A stretch of DNA of 64,000 nucleotides from assembly GCA_025890175.1 (NCBI GenBank), contig JANPYM010000008.1, positions 1,169,337-1,233,336 on the forward strand. Reading direction: 5' to 3'. Position numbers and translations under genes: made by a program. The DNA is from Ciborinia camelliae (taxonomy: Eukaryota > Ascomycota > Leotiomycetes > Helotiales > Sclerotiniaceae). The notes beneath the pieces were generated by a model, which had not been told where the DNA came from, did no database searches, and saw only the letters and a list, made by a program, of their open reading frames with translations. Below are positions 12,175 through 22,224 of the stretch, one piece after another. Numbering within the stretch: position 1 is the first letter of the stretch; each line of letters begins with the position of its first letter.

Positions 12175-13641
12175 CTAGTTGCGTGCTCTCTTCATTTCCT
12201 CAGTAGGTCTTGAAATGTATTCACCATCCCGCTTTCTGGTTGCGCGCTCGAAGTCATCGTCACTTCCAGAGAATTTGAATGGGCTAGCAACCTGGGAGCG
12301 GCCACGGCGTGGAGGAGTTACTGGCGAATCGACAACATCATGTCCCTTTGTAGCACGTGTAGCTCTCTTAAAAGTTGGTGAAGAAGTTGGTCCAAATCTT
12401 GGCGCATCCGGAGTCACAAGGGCCTGGCTATGAGATGGGGTGCGTGGCTCAGCATCGCTGTATGTTGCATCTTGGGTATCAAACTTCTCCTCAATATCAG
12501 TCAAAGCCTCCTCTTCGTCTTCGGTGACTTGAGCTTGTGGAATGGTAGGAGCACGTCGATTATTGGTGAACAATTGGCGTCTGCATGAACGTGTGACTGG
12601 ACCATGAAATTCGCCTGCAAAGCTTTGATCGAGAACTACGGCTTCAGCAGGACCCGCGCCTCGAGTTGGGCTATGACTTGCAGATGCGTTCTTTTTGAAG
12701 GTAAGTTTACCGCGACTATAGAAGTAGAAATTAGCAAAGGAAATCTTATACCAAAACAATGCGACATACAAGTTGGCAACATATCCATCGTTACGACCCA
12801 TAAGCTGCTCCATGCTTTGGTCATCCTCTCCTGGAACAGAAATCAACTGGGGCTTGCGGCTTCTGCCTCTGGTATTTTGAGGAGGACTGCTGCCAAAGAA
12901 AGGGTTATCGGAATGGCTGTCGACTTCTGGAATGCGGTCCTCAGAATCGGTGAATATAGCAATGGGTTCATCTGCAGATGTGCTACCAAGGTCAAAGTTG
13001 TCGTACTTCTTGCGGTTCTTCTTGGGTTTTGGCATCGCATCGGCGGAGTCATCGGCATGGATTGAGGTGAACAAGGTTCGTGAAACTGCCTTGAGTCCTT
13101 GTTTCAATTCCTCCGTTTGCTTAGGGTGACGTGGGGTTTTGGAAGGTGTTGGTAGCATGCCGTTGCCGGGAGCATTCATCTCTGGTCTTTGGAGGTTGTC
13201 CATCTTGTCCATCTTGTGCTCTCTTTTCTTATTTTTGGGAGTTAGACCGAGGGCTGTAGCCGCGGAAGTTGTATTGTCGAGATTTAGTGCGCCAGAAACT
13301 TGACGACCGCCAATTGTGGATGCCGATCTAGGTGCGCGTCGTTTGGTCGCAGTTTGAGGAGATTTAGGTGGCGATGAGTGAATATGTTCAGTCGTACCAG
13401 TAAATACGACTTTTCTGGCAGCTCGAGGTGTTGATTGGGGAGTAGAAAGATTGTTGCGAATATTATGTTTGGTAGGAGGCGGTGGGGTTACCGCATTTCG
13501 AATTGCCCTCGAAGCTACTCGACTTGATTTTCTGGGTGAATAAGGTTCGTAATCATCATCGTACCCAAAGCGTGGCGTTGATGGAGTTTTGAGGGAAGTT
13601 GAAGGTGGAGGAGTACTTGGTCTCAAAATAGAGGTAGCCAT
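12175..13641 (-). CDS. conserved fungal S/T-P-rich nuclear-type protein, unknown function
   Basis: Two exons (13641-12770, 12715-12175) separated by a 54-nt intron (12716-12769; GTATGT donor, TATAG acceptor) encode 470 residues. The protein is basic, probably disordered, and rich in S/T-P sites (RPSTPPPST, LKTPSTPRF, PSKTPRHPK), typical of CDK substrates. Centrally it has SRTLF and then IAIFTDSEDRIPEVD with a following NPFF. The splice junction restores FRGKLTFKK. I recall this motif order from uncharacterised Pezizomycotina proteins but know no named function. It shares an upstream region with DUO1 in which an ACGCGT element lies, which suggests cell-cycle expression. The intron is a multiple of three with no stop, so retention would add 18 residues. 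Confidence 0.75.
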   Translation of the reverse strand: MATSILRPSTPPPSTSLKTPSTPRFGYDDDYEPYSPRKSSRVASRAIRNAVTPPPPTKHNIRNNLSTPQSTPRAARKVVFTGTTEHIHSSPPKSPQTATKRRAPRSASTIGGRQVSGALNLDNTTSAATALGLTPKNKKREHKMDKMDNLQRPEMNAPGNGMLPTPSKTPRHPKQTEELKQGLKAVSRTLFTSIHADDSADAMPKPKKNRKKYDNFDLGSTSADEPIAIFTDSEDRIPEVDSHSDNPFFGSSPPQNTRGRSRKPQLISVPGEDDQSMEQLMGRNDGYVANLYVALFWYKISFANFYFYSRGKLTFKKNASASHSPTRGAGPAEAVVLDQSFAGEFHGPVTRSCRRQLFTNNRRAPTIPQAQVTEDEEEALTDIEEKFDTQDATYSDAEPRTPSHSQALVTPDAPRFGPTSSPTFKRATRATKGHDVVDSPVTPPRRGRSQVASPFKFSGSDDDFERATRKRDGEYISRPTEEMKRARN

Positions 13642-14358
13642 TTTCGCAAAAAGACAACCTTTGAAGGTTGGTAACTAGGTGGTCGGCCGGTCGATGGCAG
13701 GTCGGTCAAATGTTTGTGAATACCTGCTCCTATTAGATCTGATAGAATTGAAGTTGAACCTGTGAGAGTCACAAGAAGACCTTCTCTATAAAAAGTAAAA
13801 TGAATCTTCAGCTTCAACTGATTGTATATGTATAAATCAGTAAAGTGACTGATGTCAATAATGAGCTGTTGATTCTGGGACTAAGATATTTGCTGTTGAT
13901 GTTGTACAGCAAATGTCTGAATGTTGTACTTCCAAGACGATGATGCTAAAATGGGAAGCAAGTGCAACCAAGATATTTCTTGTATAAATGGGACAGTTGC
14001 ATAAAGGAATTAGACAAGAATAAGATAGAAGGGATTGTGATTGTGATATTTGTGTTGTTTTGTTATCATGGTTGACAAAAATACAGGAGGTCGGTCGGAA
14101 AGCTTCCCAGCCATGTTGATTTCGTTAAACTTTTGTTAGTGTCAAGACGCTCGGATAATTTTCAGCAGATCTGATGGGTGACAGGTTGACAGCTCACCCT
14201 AGACGTGTATTTACGTGACTTTACGCGTCAAACAACTCTTTTTGGGTTTGTTTCAAAGATTTCTAGAAAGACTTTAAGTTGCATTCTTCCTTTCATCACA
14301 GACCACAGACCACAGACCCACTAACCTTGATCTTCCTTACCTTACCCCTTGAATCACA
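13642..14358. promoter_or_regulatory. divergent promoter region of the S/T-P-rich gene and DUO1
   Basis: About 700 bp separate the two divergent start codons, so one shared upstream region serves both. It contains the ACGCGT site at 14223-14228. Just before the DUO1 ATG lies the short direct repeat CACAGACCACAGACC. Confidence 0.6.
14223..14228. promoter_or_regulatory. MCB element ACGCGT
   Basis: A perfect palindromic ACGCGT lies 131 bases before the DUO1 start codon. This hexamer is the MluI cell-cycle box bound by MBF in yeasts, which drives G1/S transcription. Function here is inferred from position and neighbours. Confidence 0.45.
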
Positions 14359-15131
14359 ATGGTTACCCCAGATATTGGCAAGCTAGACCTTTCAGACTCA
14401 GATAATGAGGATCTTTTCGCATCCCCCTCCAAACCCTCAAAGTCAAATTTGAAGGCTTCGAACAAAAATGCAGAGAGCAGCAGTGCGCCGGCGCAACGAA
14501 GTGGAGGGTCAAAATATGATGCTGAAACGGCAAGAGAAGCGGCTCTACAAAAGGAACTAGAAGGCGTGCGCAATATCAACGAACTTATAGAAGGAGTACT
14601 GGGCAGCCTGGATCTTGCGAAAGGGAATATGGATGTAAGGAGTATTTGTATCGATAGACATGGCAGGCAGTATAGCTAAGAACATTTTAGACAGTTTCAC
14701 AGACAGTCACATCAGCTTCAACGCTGCTTAACACATGGATTCGGATACTATCGCAAACGGAACACAATCAAAGGTTGATCTTGAATCCAAATTGGCGGGG
14801 TGCAAGCCAGGATGTTGCGGATATGGAGAATGAGCAGGTATTGAAAGCTCAAGCTGCTGAACGTCGGGCCGCAGAGGAGGAGCGAAGAAGAGAAGCTGCG
14901 AGGCAAAGAGCGGAAGATGAAGAACGGCAAAGACAAGCTGGCACAACAGCGCGTGGTTCTAGGGGAGGAAGACCCAGAGCTAGAGGAGGATTATCAAGGA
15001 CTGGAAGTGTTAGCTCGTCAGGATATGGTCGTGGAAGCTCGACGGGCACAGGCACGGGCACAGGCACAGGTAGAGGTGGGTCAGGTATCGGACGAGGTAT
15101 TCCACGAGGGAGGGCACGAGGAGTACGATGA
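14359..15131 (+). CDS. DUO1: DASH/Dam1 complex subunit Duo1
   Basis: Two exons (14359-14634, 14691-15131) encode 238 residues, close to the yeast length of 247. The N-terminus has the acidic LDLSDSDNEDLFASPS motif. The conserved Duo1 core spans the splice junction: INELIEGVLGSLDLAKGNMD, then TVSQTVTSASTLLNTWIRIL, then HNQRLILNPNW. The C-terminus is a Glu/Arg coiled coil (AAERRAAEEERRREAARQ) followed by a Gly/Arg/Thr-rich tail with GTGTGTG runs. Duo1 belongs to the kinetochore ring complex that couples chromosomes to spindle microtubules. The gene converges on RNH202, with about 120 bases between their stops. Confidence 0.93.
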
Positions 15132-15249
15132 ATCATTCAAATCATTCGCTGCAATATTCTACATGATGGTATCTCAGATGTGCCCCAACCCGGATCGACC
15201 ATTACCCAAACCATACCCAACACCAAATTCCTTTTAAGAATAAGTACAA

Positions 15250-16623
15250 TCATTTCTTCTTGAAGAAATCGCTCATTTTCTTCATCCCACTTGTGTTGAC
15301 CTTCTTTAAGTTCTTGACACCTCTACTCTCGCCAGCCTTCTTCCTCTTGTCCTCCTCGTCTTGTTTGCGCTTCTTTTCTGCACGTGTCTCTATCTCTTCG
15401 TCATCTCCAACCATTGCTCGCTTTCTCGAATAATCTCCCATAGATCTTGCCGCTAGAGCATCTTGTCGCAATTTCGTTAAATATGCAAGATGGCTATCCA
15501 ATGGACTGAAATCAACGGGGGATGTCGAAGATTTCAAATACTTCTTCAATAGGTCGCCGAGGTGAGGGGCTATGTAATTCGAGCAGATGAAGAAAAATGC
15601 TGTACGGATGCGCAACAAATCTGCAACACCTTCGGGTGCGTCAATTGATGGTATGCTTATTTTCTCATCATCAGGGGCATCAGCCAAATCTCCCGATACT
15701 GATGTTACCGCTGTTGAAGTTTCTGAGCTCGCCGTAGTATCTGCGGATGAGTCTATAGTTTGTCCATCTTGTGAGTCTGTTTGTGGTGTCGAATATCCTG
15801 ATTCTGCTGATGTACTTGCTTCCTCTTTTAACCCTTCTTGAGTTGATTCCTCACCCCGCTTGATACTTAAAACTGGTATGTCCAGTGCTTTTCTGACGAG
15901 TTTCTCCTCCATACTAGCAGGCAACCCATGCTTAACCATCTTCTTTGCTTTCTGCAAGAGTTCCTTAGATAGTTTCTCCTCATTTATTCTGAACATTGTT
16001 TCGTCCCCAGCATCCACCGTATCGCACACCGAAGCCATTCTCCTTTCCAGACTCGTTCGTAATGGGCCAGTTCTTAGGAAAGATCCCAGATGTGGTGATA
16101 TAGATATTAACTTGTCGATATAATCTTCACCGGATAGGAACAATTTCTTCGGGGGGTCTGAGACTTTGGTTGTGGATAGGGGTGCAAGAGCGGGGAGGAT
16201 AATGAATAGGGAGTCAATTGGGGTCGCAATAAAAAGATCTGCTCCTTTTGTGACATAACCTTTGGCGGAATATTCTTCTTTATCGTTCGATTTATCCTTG
16301 AGCACCTCGTCGCTCAGGGAGGCTGTCGATTCCTCCTCTGGTACTAGTAACCAACTTCTAGGTGTAGTTTTTGGTGCAGATATTCGAGTAAACTCATTGA
16401 AACCTTGATTGGGGCATACAAGATATCGACTATCCTTTGCATATCTAGGGTTTTCTAGCGTGACAATCCGTGCCTCTGTGCTGATATCTTTTGGTAGTAT
16501 AAAAACCCTCGGGGGATTGGCATCATCTGGCTGTAATTTGACTTTTGGGTCAGCGGCTTTTGAAGTATCTGTTTCCACTGCTACAGCTTTGGTTGCTGGT
16601 CTCCCTCTAGTTTTTGCCACCAT
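15250..16623 (-). CDS. RNH202: ribonuclease H2 subunit B
   Basis: A single exon of 457 residues. I chose the ATG giving MVAKTRGRPATKAV over an upstream in-frame methionine because conserved sequence starts there. The Rnh202/RNASEH2B family signature is seen in PRVFILPKDISTEARIVTL, in NPRYAKDSRYLVCP with the following SWLLVPEE, and in DLFIATPIDSLFIILPAL. The end, MKKMSDFFKK, is a PIP-box-like motif matching the known PCNA-binding tail of the B subunit. The protein scaffolds the RNase H2 heterotrimer that removes ribonucleotides from DNA. Its promoter is shared with MCM10. Confidence 0.92.
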   Translation of the reverse strand: MVAKTRGRPATKAVAVETDTSKAADPKVKLQPDDANPPRVFILPKDISTEARIVTLENPRYAKDSRYLVCPNQGFNEFTRISAPKTTPRSWLLVPEEESTASLSDEVLKDKSNDKEEYSAKGYVTKGADLFIATPIDSLFIILPALAPLSTTKVSDPPKKLFLSGEDYIDKLISISPHLGSFLRTGPLRTSLERRMASVCDTVDAGDETMFRINEEKLSKELLQKAKKMVKHGLPASMEEKLVRKALDIPVLSIKRGEESTQEGLKEEASTSAESGYSTPQTDSQDGQTIDSSADTTASSETSTAVTSVSGDLADAPDDEKISIPSIDAPEGVADLLRIRTAFFFICSNYIAPHLGDLLKKYLKSSTSPVDFSPLDSHLAYLTKLRQDALAARSMGDYSRKRAMVGDDEEIETRAEKKRKQDEEDKRKKAGESRGVKNLKKVNTSGMKKMSDFFKKK

Positions 16624-17521
16624 ATCCAGAAATATCGTAGAATTAATGTACAATTGTTTATATAGTTGTAGAAAATCAATTGGGTACTTGAGGTTTGAAT
16701 GACTCCAAAATACTATATGAGACGACGAGTACTTTAAGAAGTCGCGAAGTCACGTCTATCGCTCGCGTAGCGTACAGTACTAAAACGCGTCGGATTAGTC
16801 ATGCATAGTATAGTAACCAATAAGCGGTTGCATTAAACTACAAGGCTGGTTAGTATCTTGAAATCCGGGGATCTTCCAAGCAAGCAAGCAAGTTTCGGAA
16901 ATTGGAGCGAACGAGAACGAGACCAGCCCAAAGTTAAAACCTCAACTACCGTCCTACTATCGTCTGAAATATTTAAGCCCTAAACTCATAATGAGGCGAT
17001 AGCCTACCTACTATTGCAATAGATACCTAGTTTATTGCGCCAGTCAATAAGCTACACCAGAAACGAATAAGAAACGAATAAGGATCGCATCGCAGCGCAT
17101 ATCTTTTGCTTAGGGTCAATCAAGTGCAATTCTGTTCAAATGGAAATCCTATCTTATAAGCAACGCCCTCATCTTTGTCAATCAACAGATGCTTTTCGTT
17201 CTTCAAGTACAAGCAACATCAAAATTCGGTTCTGTTAATTACGGTACGGTGTGCTCAATCAACTTCTACAACTTTCTACCCATTGGATTTCTGAAGATCA
17301 ACAGTTGTTTCAACAAATCAAATCAATACAAATCAACAATAATACAGCAAGCCAAGCTTTGCATTATATGCATGCATGGTATTCATGACAAACAGGAATA
17401 TTTCACGAGAATCGGTACCACGATACCAAATTAATTTAAACCGCTTCATCGCTTGCTTGTTCCATTGCTTGCACATTATATCTGTGCTCATTATGTCTCA
17501 AGGTATGTGCGCTTTCATGCG
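16624..17521. promoter_or_regulatory. divergent RNH202-MCM10 promoter region
   Basis: About 900 bp separate the start codons of two replication genes transcribed in opposite directions. The stretch contains ACGCGT at 16785-16790 and GC-rich palindromic text (CGCTCGCGTAGCG) near 16760-16775. Short open frames within it are not protein-like. Confidence 0.6.
16785..16790. promoter_or_regulatory. MCB element ACGCGT
   Basis: A perfect ACGCGT lies 162 bases upstream of the RNH202 start and about 730 upstream of MCM10. Both are DNA-replication or repair genes, a class that MBF often controls through this hexamer in yeasts. The functional role is inferred. Confidence 0.45.
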
Positions 17522-20131
17522 ATGGATAAAATTATGACTAACGATAGGAAAGGCGGCGCTGAAGAGGCTCAATGGCCACCAAGATCTCCCCGGGAAGCAC
17601 TTTTAAGTACACCCGGCGGTCGCGATCGATTGCGACGATTCGCAACTGGATTTTCCCCTACTGCATCTCCTACCAAACGACCTACTGCTTCGCAGTTGCA
17701 ACATGTTACCGGCAAAGATCGAATGAAAGCCGATATGTATATGGAAGAAATGGGGGGCGAAGAAGAAGATGACGAAGAAACTTTGCAGCTAAAACTGCAA
17801 GAAATTCAAGCGCGACTTCGATTGAAGAAGTTGCAGAAGAAGAACAAGCAGAGTTCGGATTCGGAGGGCGAGAAGAACGAGAAATTTGAGAATCGCAGGC
17901 CCGCATCAGGTCTTTTGAGGGCGAATTCTGCGGCGACAAACAGAGCGCCCTCGAGATTGACAGGATTGAGAGGGGCAGGATTGAGAGATAGGCAATTGCA
18001 ACGCCCAAAGTCAAGCGCTGAGATCAATGTTCCAGCATCACCACCGCGCCGTGTTCAGCCTGCTGAACTTCCACGATCACCAGGAAGAGTTTTACTCGGT
18101 ATAGATAAGGGTTTGAAAGGAGCCGACATTTCTCTGAAGAGAGCACCGGGTTTGAGGAAGAACTTAGAAACCGAATTCAACAATTCCAGGCGAACTGGAC
18201 CATTTTTGCAAAGAAGTAATTCACAAGCTGGAAATCGCGCATGTGCGTCGCAAAACTCCAGCGAGGAGGAGAGGCCTAAATCTTTTAGCGAAAGAATGGC
18301 TGCAGCCAGGGTTATGGATACCGAGCGACAGGAGAGGGCTGCTCGTATCAAGCAAAACCGCAGCTCGGCATTCGATATAGACCAAAAGCAGATGGAGTCG
18401 TTCAAAAATAACGCAGTTGAATTACCGAACCATCCTGGTCCTACCAAAGAATTCAGTCGAGAGGAGGTCTTGAATTCCTATAATAAGCCAAATGGAGAAT
18501 TGAGACGACATAAGACAACGTCAAATTTACGCTCAACAATAATGAACGGCAATGAAGCACCCGTCAAGCCAGGTTCACAAGGGTTCCAAGGTTCCTTTGA
18601 TAGTTTGAGACGTTCAGATTTGAAGAACAGCAATGAAATATACACTGGTCCGAGAAGAGGTTCAGAGGATTCCCAAGGCTCTTTTGATACCTTGAGGCGT
18701 GCAGCATTGAAAAATGGCAATGAAACATCCGCCAAGCCGAGTTCTCAGAGTTCTCAAAGTTCATTTGATACTCTACGTTCAGCAATGAGGAACGGCACTG
18801 AGACAAAATTCTTGACCAGGCCAAACTCAAGCGAAAAGAGGCCCGCTTCACAAGATAAAAATACAGATACGCAAAGTTCTCTCGATAATTTGAAAAAAAA
18901 GCGCTCAACCAGCAATCCCAACAAAGCTCCATCAGACATTTCCGATGGCGAAGCATCTCAGTTCGAACCATATTCCTCCTCCCACCTCTCCAAACGAATT
19001 ATTCCTCATCAAGTACTCACCCGAACCCTCCAAGGAAAGAAAACTTTCCTCATAACCGATTTACTCAGGACAGTCAAAGCTCCCGACTTTGCTGGCCCCG
19101 AAATTGAAGAGGATGTAGTTGTGTTCGCAACCATCGCGGCAAAATCTGCACCACGTGCACACCAGGACCAAGCTAAGAATGGTGGCAAATTCATGGTTCT
19201 TACCCTTACTGACCTCAAATGGGAAATTGAACTTTTCCTTTTCAAAACAGCATTTGACAAATTCTGGAAGCTCACACCCGGAACTGTTATCGCACTCCTC
19301 AATCCTGGATTTATGCCTCCAGCTCGAGGAAAAGCCGACACAGGCAAATTTAGTCTGACACTCAATTCGAGTGACGACACGATACTCGAAATCGGCACAA
19401 ACAGAGACCTGGGATATTGCAAGAGCGTCAAGAAAGACGGTAAAACTTGTGATGCCTGGGTCAATAAACGACACACCGAATTCTGCGACTATCACGTCAA
19501 TCTTTCTCTTACAAAGACCCATGCAAACCGCATGGAAGTCAATACTATGAGTTTTGGCCCCAAACGCAATTATGGCGGAGCTGGGACAGAACGAAAATAT
19601 AAGTCACAGGATATGACGGGCTATAAACAACGTCGAGAAGAACTCAAGAAGGATGAAAAGACGAAATATGACAAAGAAAGTCATAGTCAAATCTATATCG
19701 GCAAAAGAAGTGCCGTAAACTTATTGGACGATGTCGATTTTGATCCCGATGCTTTCCATAGAGGAAGTACAAAGGAAGACCGAATGACGAGACAACTCCT
19801 AGCTCAAGAGAAAGAGAGAGAACTTGGCAGGAAGTTAGGAATGATGGGTGGAGGACTCGGTGCCGATTACATGAAGAGACGAAATCCCGTACAGCCCAAC
19901 CCACAAGACATCAAAAATAACATGGACAGAGAACCATCTCCACCTGATGCTAAAAAACTGGGCCTGATTGGTACTAAGCCCTCTATTCGATTGAGTCCTA
20001 TTAATAAGCGTAAGCGAGCCAATGCAATTGGCGGACTGAAGAAGAAAACTCGCTTCGTAACAGCAAAGGGGATTAGAGAGGCTGGAAGCGATAGTTTTAT
20101 TGATGTTGAATTGGATGTCGAATTGGATTAG
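17522..20131 (+). CDS. MCM10: DNA replication initiation factor Mcm10
   Basis: The frame encodes 869 residues from ATG 17522 (MDKIMTNDRKGG). The conserved fungal N-terminus QWPPRSPREALLSTPGG follows. Residues about 500-670 hold the Mcm10 core: an OB-fold (HQVLTRTLQGKKTFLITDLL, GGKFMVLTLTDLKWEIELF, PGTVIALLNPGFMPP) and a CCCH zinc finger (GYCKSVKKDGKTCDAW, then EFCDYH). Mcm10 binds DNA, Mcm2-7 and polymerase alpha at origins. A coiled coil (LQLKLQEIQARLRLKKLQKK) lies near residue 90. Residues about 335-465 carry tandem SFDxLR repeats. The start is uncertain: an upstream ATG at 17493 could join through a small intron with an unusual GTGCGC donor. Confidence 0.9.
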   Translation: MDKIMTNDRKGGAEEAQWPPRSPREALLSTPGGRDRLRRFATGFSPTASPTKRPTASQLQHVTGKDRMKADMYMEEMGGEEEDDEETLQLKLQEIQARLRLKKLQKKNKQSSDSEGEKNEKFENRRPASGLLRANSAATNRAPSRLTGLRGAGLRDRQLQRPKSSAEINVPASPPRRVQPAELPRSPGRVLLGIDKGLKGADISLKRAPGLRKNLETEFNNSRRTGPFLQRSNSQAGNRACASQNSSEEERPKSFSERMAAARVMDTERQERAARIKQNRSSAFDIDQKQMESFKNNAVELPNHPGPTKEFSREEVLNSYNKPNGELRRHKTTSNLRSTIMNGNEAPVKPGSQGFQGSFDSLRRSDLKNSNEIYTGPRRGSEDSQGSFDTLRRAALKNGNETSAKPSSQSSQSSFDTLRSAMRNGTETKFLTRPNSSEKRPASQDKNTDTQSSLDNLKKKRSTSNPNKAPSDISDGEASQFEPYSSSHLSKRIIPHQVLTRTLQGKKTFLITDLLRTVKAPDFAGPEIEEDVVVFATIAAKSAPRAHQDQAKNGGKFMVLTLTDLKWEIELFLFKTAFDKFWKLTPGTVIALLNPGFMPPARGKADTGKFSLTLNSSDDTILEIGTNRDLGYCKSVKKDGKTCDAWVNKRHTEFCDYHVNLSLTKTHANRMEVNTMSFGPKRNYGGAGTERKYKSQDMTGYKQRREELKKDEKTKYDKESHSQIYIGKRSAVNLLDDVDFDPDAFHRGSTKEDRMTRQLLAQEKERELGRKLGMMGGGLGADYMKRRNPVQPNPQDIKNNMDREPSPPDAKKLGLIGTKPSIRLSPINKRKRANAIGGLKKKTRFVTAKGIREAGSDSFIDVELDVELD
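18528..18895 (+). repeat. degenerate tandem repeat inside MCM10
   Basis: Imperfect units of about 33-36 codons repeat the pattern QGSFDSLRRSDLKNSNE, QGSFDTLRRAALKNGNE, QSSFDTLRSAMRNGTE, with a weaker QSSLDNLKK copy at the end. The region lies in the disordered N-terminal half and is probably variable between lineages. Confidence 0.85.
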
Positions 20132-20533
20132 GAGTTTTGTGTTTTTGCTTATTGAATGAATATTGGACATTCAAATGTCTTTTTTATGATTGGAATTGGG
20201 AATACTTTGGCGCAGTTTGGGCATACTTGAGTATCAGCATATTATATCCAGGGAGGGGAGGAAGGAAGGAGTATTAGTATCGTTATTCGGTCATGGAATT
20301 GGGATTGGAATTGGGATTGGGATTGCAATAGGAGGGAATGAACGAATGATGAACCGGCGAATGCACTTTGCCATTGTATAGAATACCAATAGCCAATCAA
20401 ACAAGTATAATTGATCTTTGAGTTGAACGGTTGAAGTCTCCCCAAGTCTCGTTGTGATTTGATTACCTCGATATATTACCAAAATTTCTCCCCCTCCCAT
20501 TCTTTTCCCATTTCAATTCAACTATCGATGGCT
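20132..20533. other. short intergenic stretch
   Basis: This holds the 3' UTRs of MCM10 and the deaminase-like pseudogene, which converge. GGAATT/GGGATT hexamers repeat at about 20295-20326. Nothing else is recognised. Confidence 0.55.
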
Positions 20534-21493
20534 CTACAAAGGAAAGAAATAAAAATTTCCGTTTTCTTGTGAATCCGCTCTTCGAAATTTTTGGCAATCT
20601 GTGCAAGGGGGCCTTGAGATATAGATGTATTTTTTCATTGATATTGCATTGGGCTTACGAGCTTCTAGGTCGTGCATCTCGCAATCTCCCCATATCTCTT
20701 TATTGTCATCATCGTTTCTCTCTTCGAATTCTCCATCCAATGTAGGATGCATCCACAAGAAGTACGCCATTAGCTGCTTTTTCGCCATGGAATGCATGGT
20801 ATTCTTCTGGGACTCTTTTGCCATATTGGTTGATGCGTGTCGGTTTATGTCCGATGACTTTGCAATATTTTACGACTCTTGAAGTCCAAAGACTTCGGTT
20901 CAAACATCTATCACTGGTCCTAACGTAGCCAGATGTAAAACCACCTACTGTTGAGCGAAACTCCAGGTCTGTGGTTTTTGTATGACTGGATAATGCTAAA
21001 TCAAATGCATTGCCTCACCTTCGTTCTTCTAGAGCACGTTCCTGGATATCTCCTCCGGGCTTCAATGTCATGTAGAGATCCATCAAATGCCCAAATCATT
21101 CTTTTCTTCTTCTTTATGGCCGGAACGTCGACCTGTTGCTTGGATACCTGCTCAATGGCGTCAGATGATCCTGCCGAGGCATAAACTATAATAATGACAT
21201 TTTCAAATTTGTTTGCCTCCTGGAGTGCCGTCTTCGTTATTTCAATCAAGGCCATACCCTTATTATCTGTCGCCTGTTTTGAAGACGATATGGTTCTGTT
21301 TAACTTCTACCAGATTGTCGTTTTGATAATGTTCCTTGATAGCTTCAATGAAATTCTCCTTGTCTACTGCCCCTTCAGAAAGGCGTGGGACCATATCAAA
21401 ACCGGCATCAATACCCATGGCTACAACTATGCTTCGAACGAATCGTGAAGCCGGCATGGTTACATGATAGTTGTTCGGGAAAAGCTCATCCAT
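20534..21493 (-). pseudogene. frameshifted deaminase-like gene (zinc-dependent nucleic-acid deaminase fold)
   Basis: Protein-like text runs across three frames. From 21493, MDELFPNNYHVTMPASRF leads on to VFKTGD. There a one-base offset near 21265-21272 (GGCGACAGATAAT) is needed to continue as NKGMALIEITKTALQEA. After an apparent intron near 20970-21018 the phase does not match, and the frame resumes as RSLWTSRVVKYCKVIG. At a five-base A run (20778-20782 as Ts on plus) the frame shifts again from AFHGEK to QLMAYFLWMHP, ending with ISRPPCTDCQKF. The H-x-E and PPCxxC motifs are the zinc ligands of the cytidine-deaminase superfamily. Three disruptions argue for an inactive gene. Assembly indels in homopolymers are an alternative for some of them. 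Confidence 0.65.
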
Positions 21494-22224
21494 ACATGGT
21501 ATTAATGGGATGATGTTGGTTGGGTAGTATTGGCATTGTGTTGTGTAACATCATGCGTGTCTAGCACCTAATCAAGAACCTCCATCGAATAGCGCCTACG
21601 TGCCGTCGGCTGGCTGCATGAAGGAAAGGGGTTAAACATGGGTTTCGAAGAAGCGGTGTACTACATGTTGAAATCCGAAATAATAATTGTCAAGAGCCTC
21701 GTACTGTATGCATTACACTTGCATCGCAAACGCCATCGATAGTTGTCAAGTTTACATCGCTGCGGACTAACCGATGCAAATACAGTGCATGTAATGAATG
21801 CGTATAAACAGGTTTGAATTACGAGGGGAGTATTGTTTTAGTTAAAGACTAAAATAATAGGATTGACGTGGGACAATGTATACGGAAGCGAGTTTTGAGA
21901 GAAAGGGCGGAAAGAAGAGGATGTACTTTTTGAGAAAGGAGAAAATTATGAGGTAAGAATCGAAATTAGACGGATGGATTTTGATTGTTTTAACAACTTT
22001 GTATGCCATATATTAACTATTACATATTAGATATTGTATGTCTTACGATACAATTCAACTCCCTACCGTAAACTCCGCACCGTAAATTGACTCCAAATCA
22101 AACGCTCTCTCTTTCCATCGAGTATCTCCCAAAGGTGGAATCCATGATCCTTTCCATCATTTCCAACACTTTCTATCCATTAAACATTCATCACTTTCAC
22201 GAATCTAACTCCTACGCCGTCAAC
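21494..22224. other. intergenic region upstream of the deaminase-like pseudogene
   Basis: No protein-like frame. It contains the presumptive promoter of the deaminase-like locus and the 3' UTR of the trehalase gene. Confidence 0.55.

Noticed and set aside
17189..17434. 81-codon frame upstream of MCM10
   Set aside because: Lies in the divergent promoter and 5' leader; composition is not protein-like. It could be a leader frame, but nothing supports that.
20295..20326. GGAATT/GGGATT hexamers resembling telomeric repeats
   Set aside because: Only about five imperfect units, not TTAGGG, and internal to the window.
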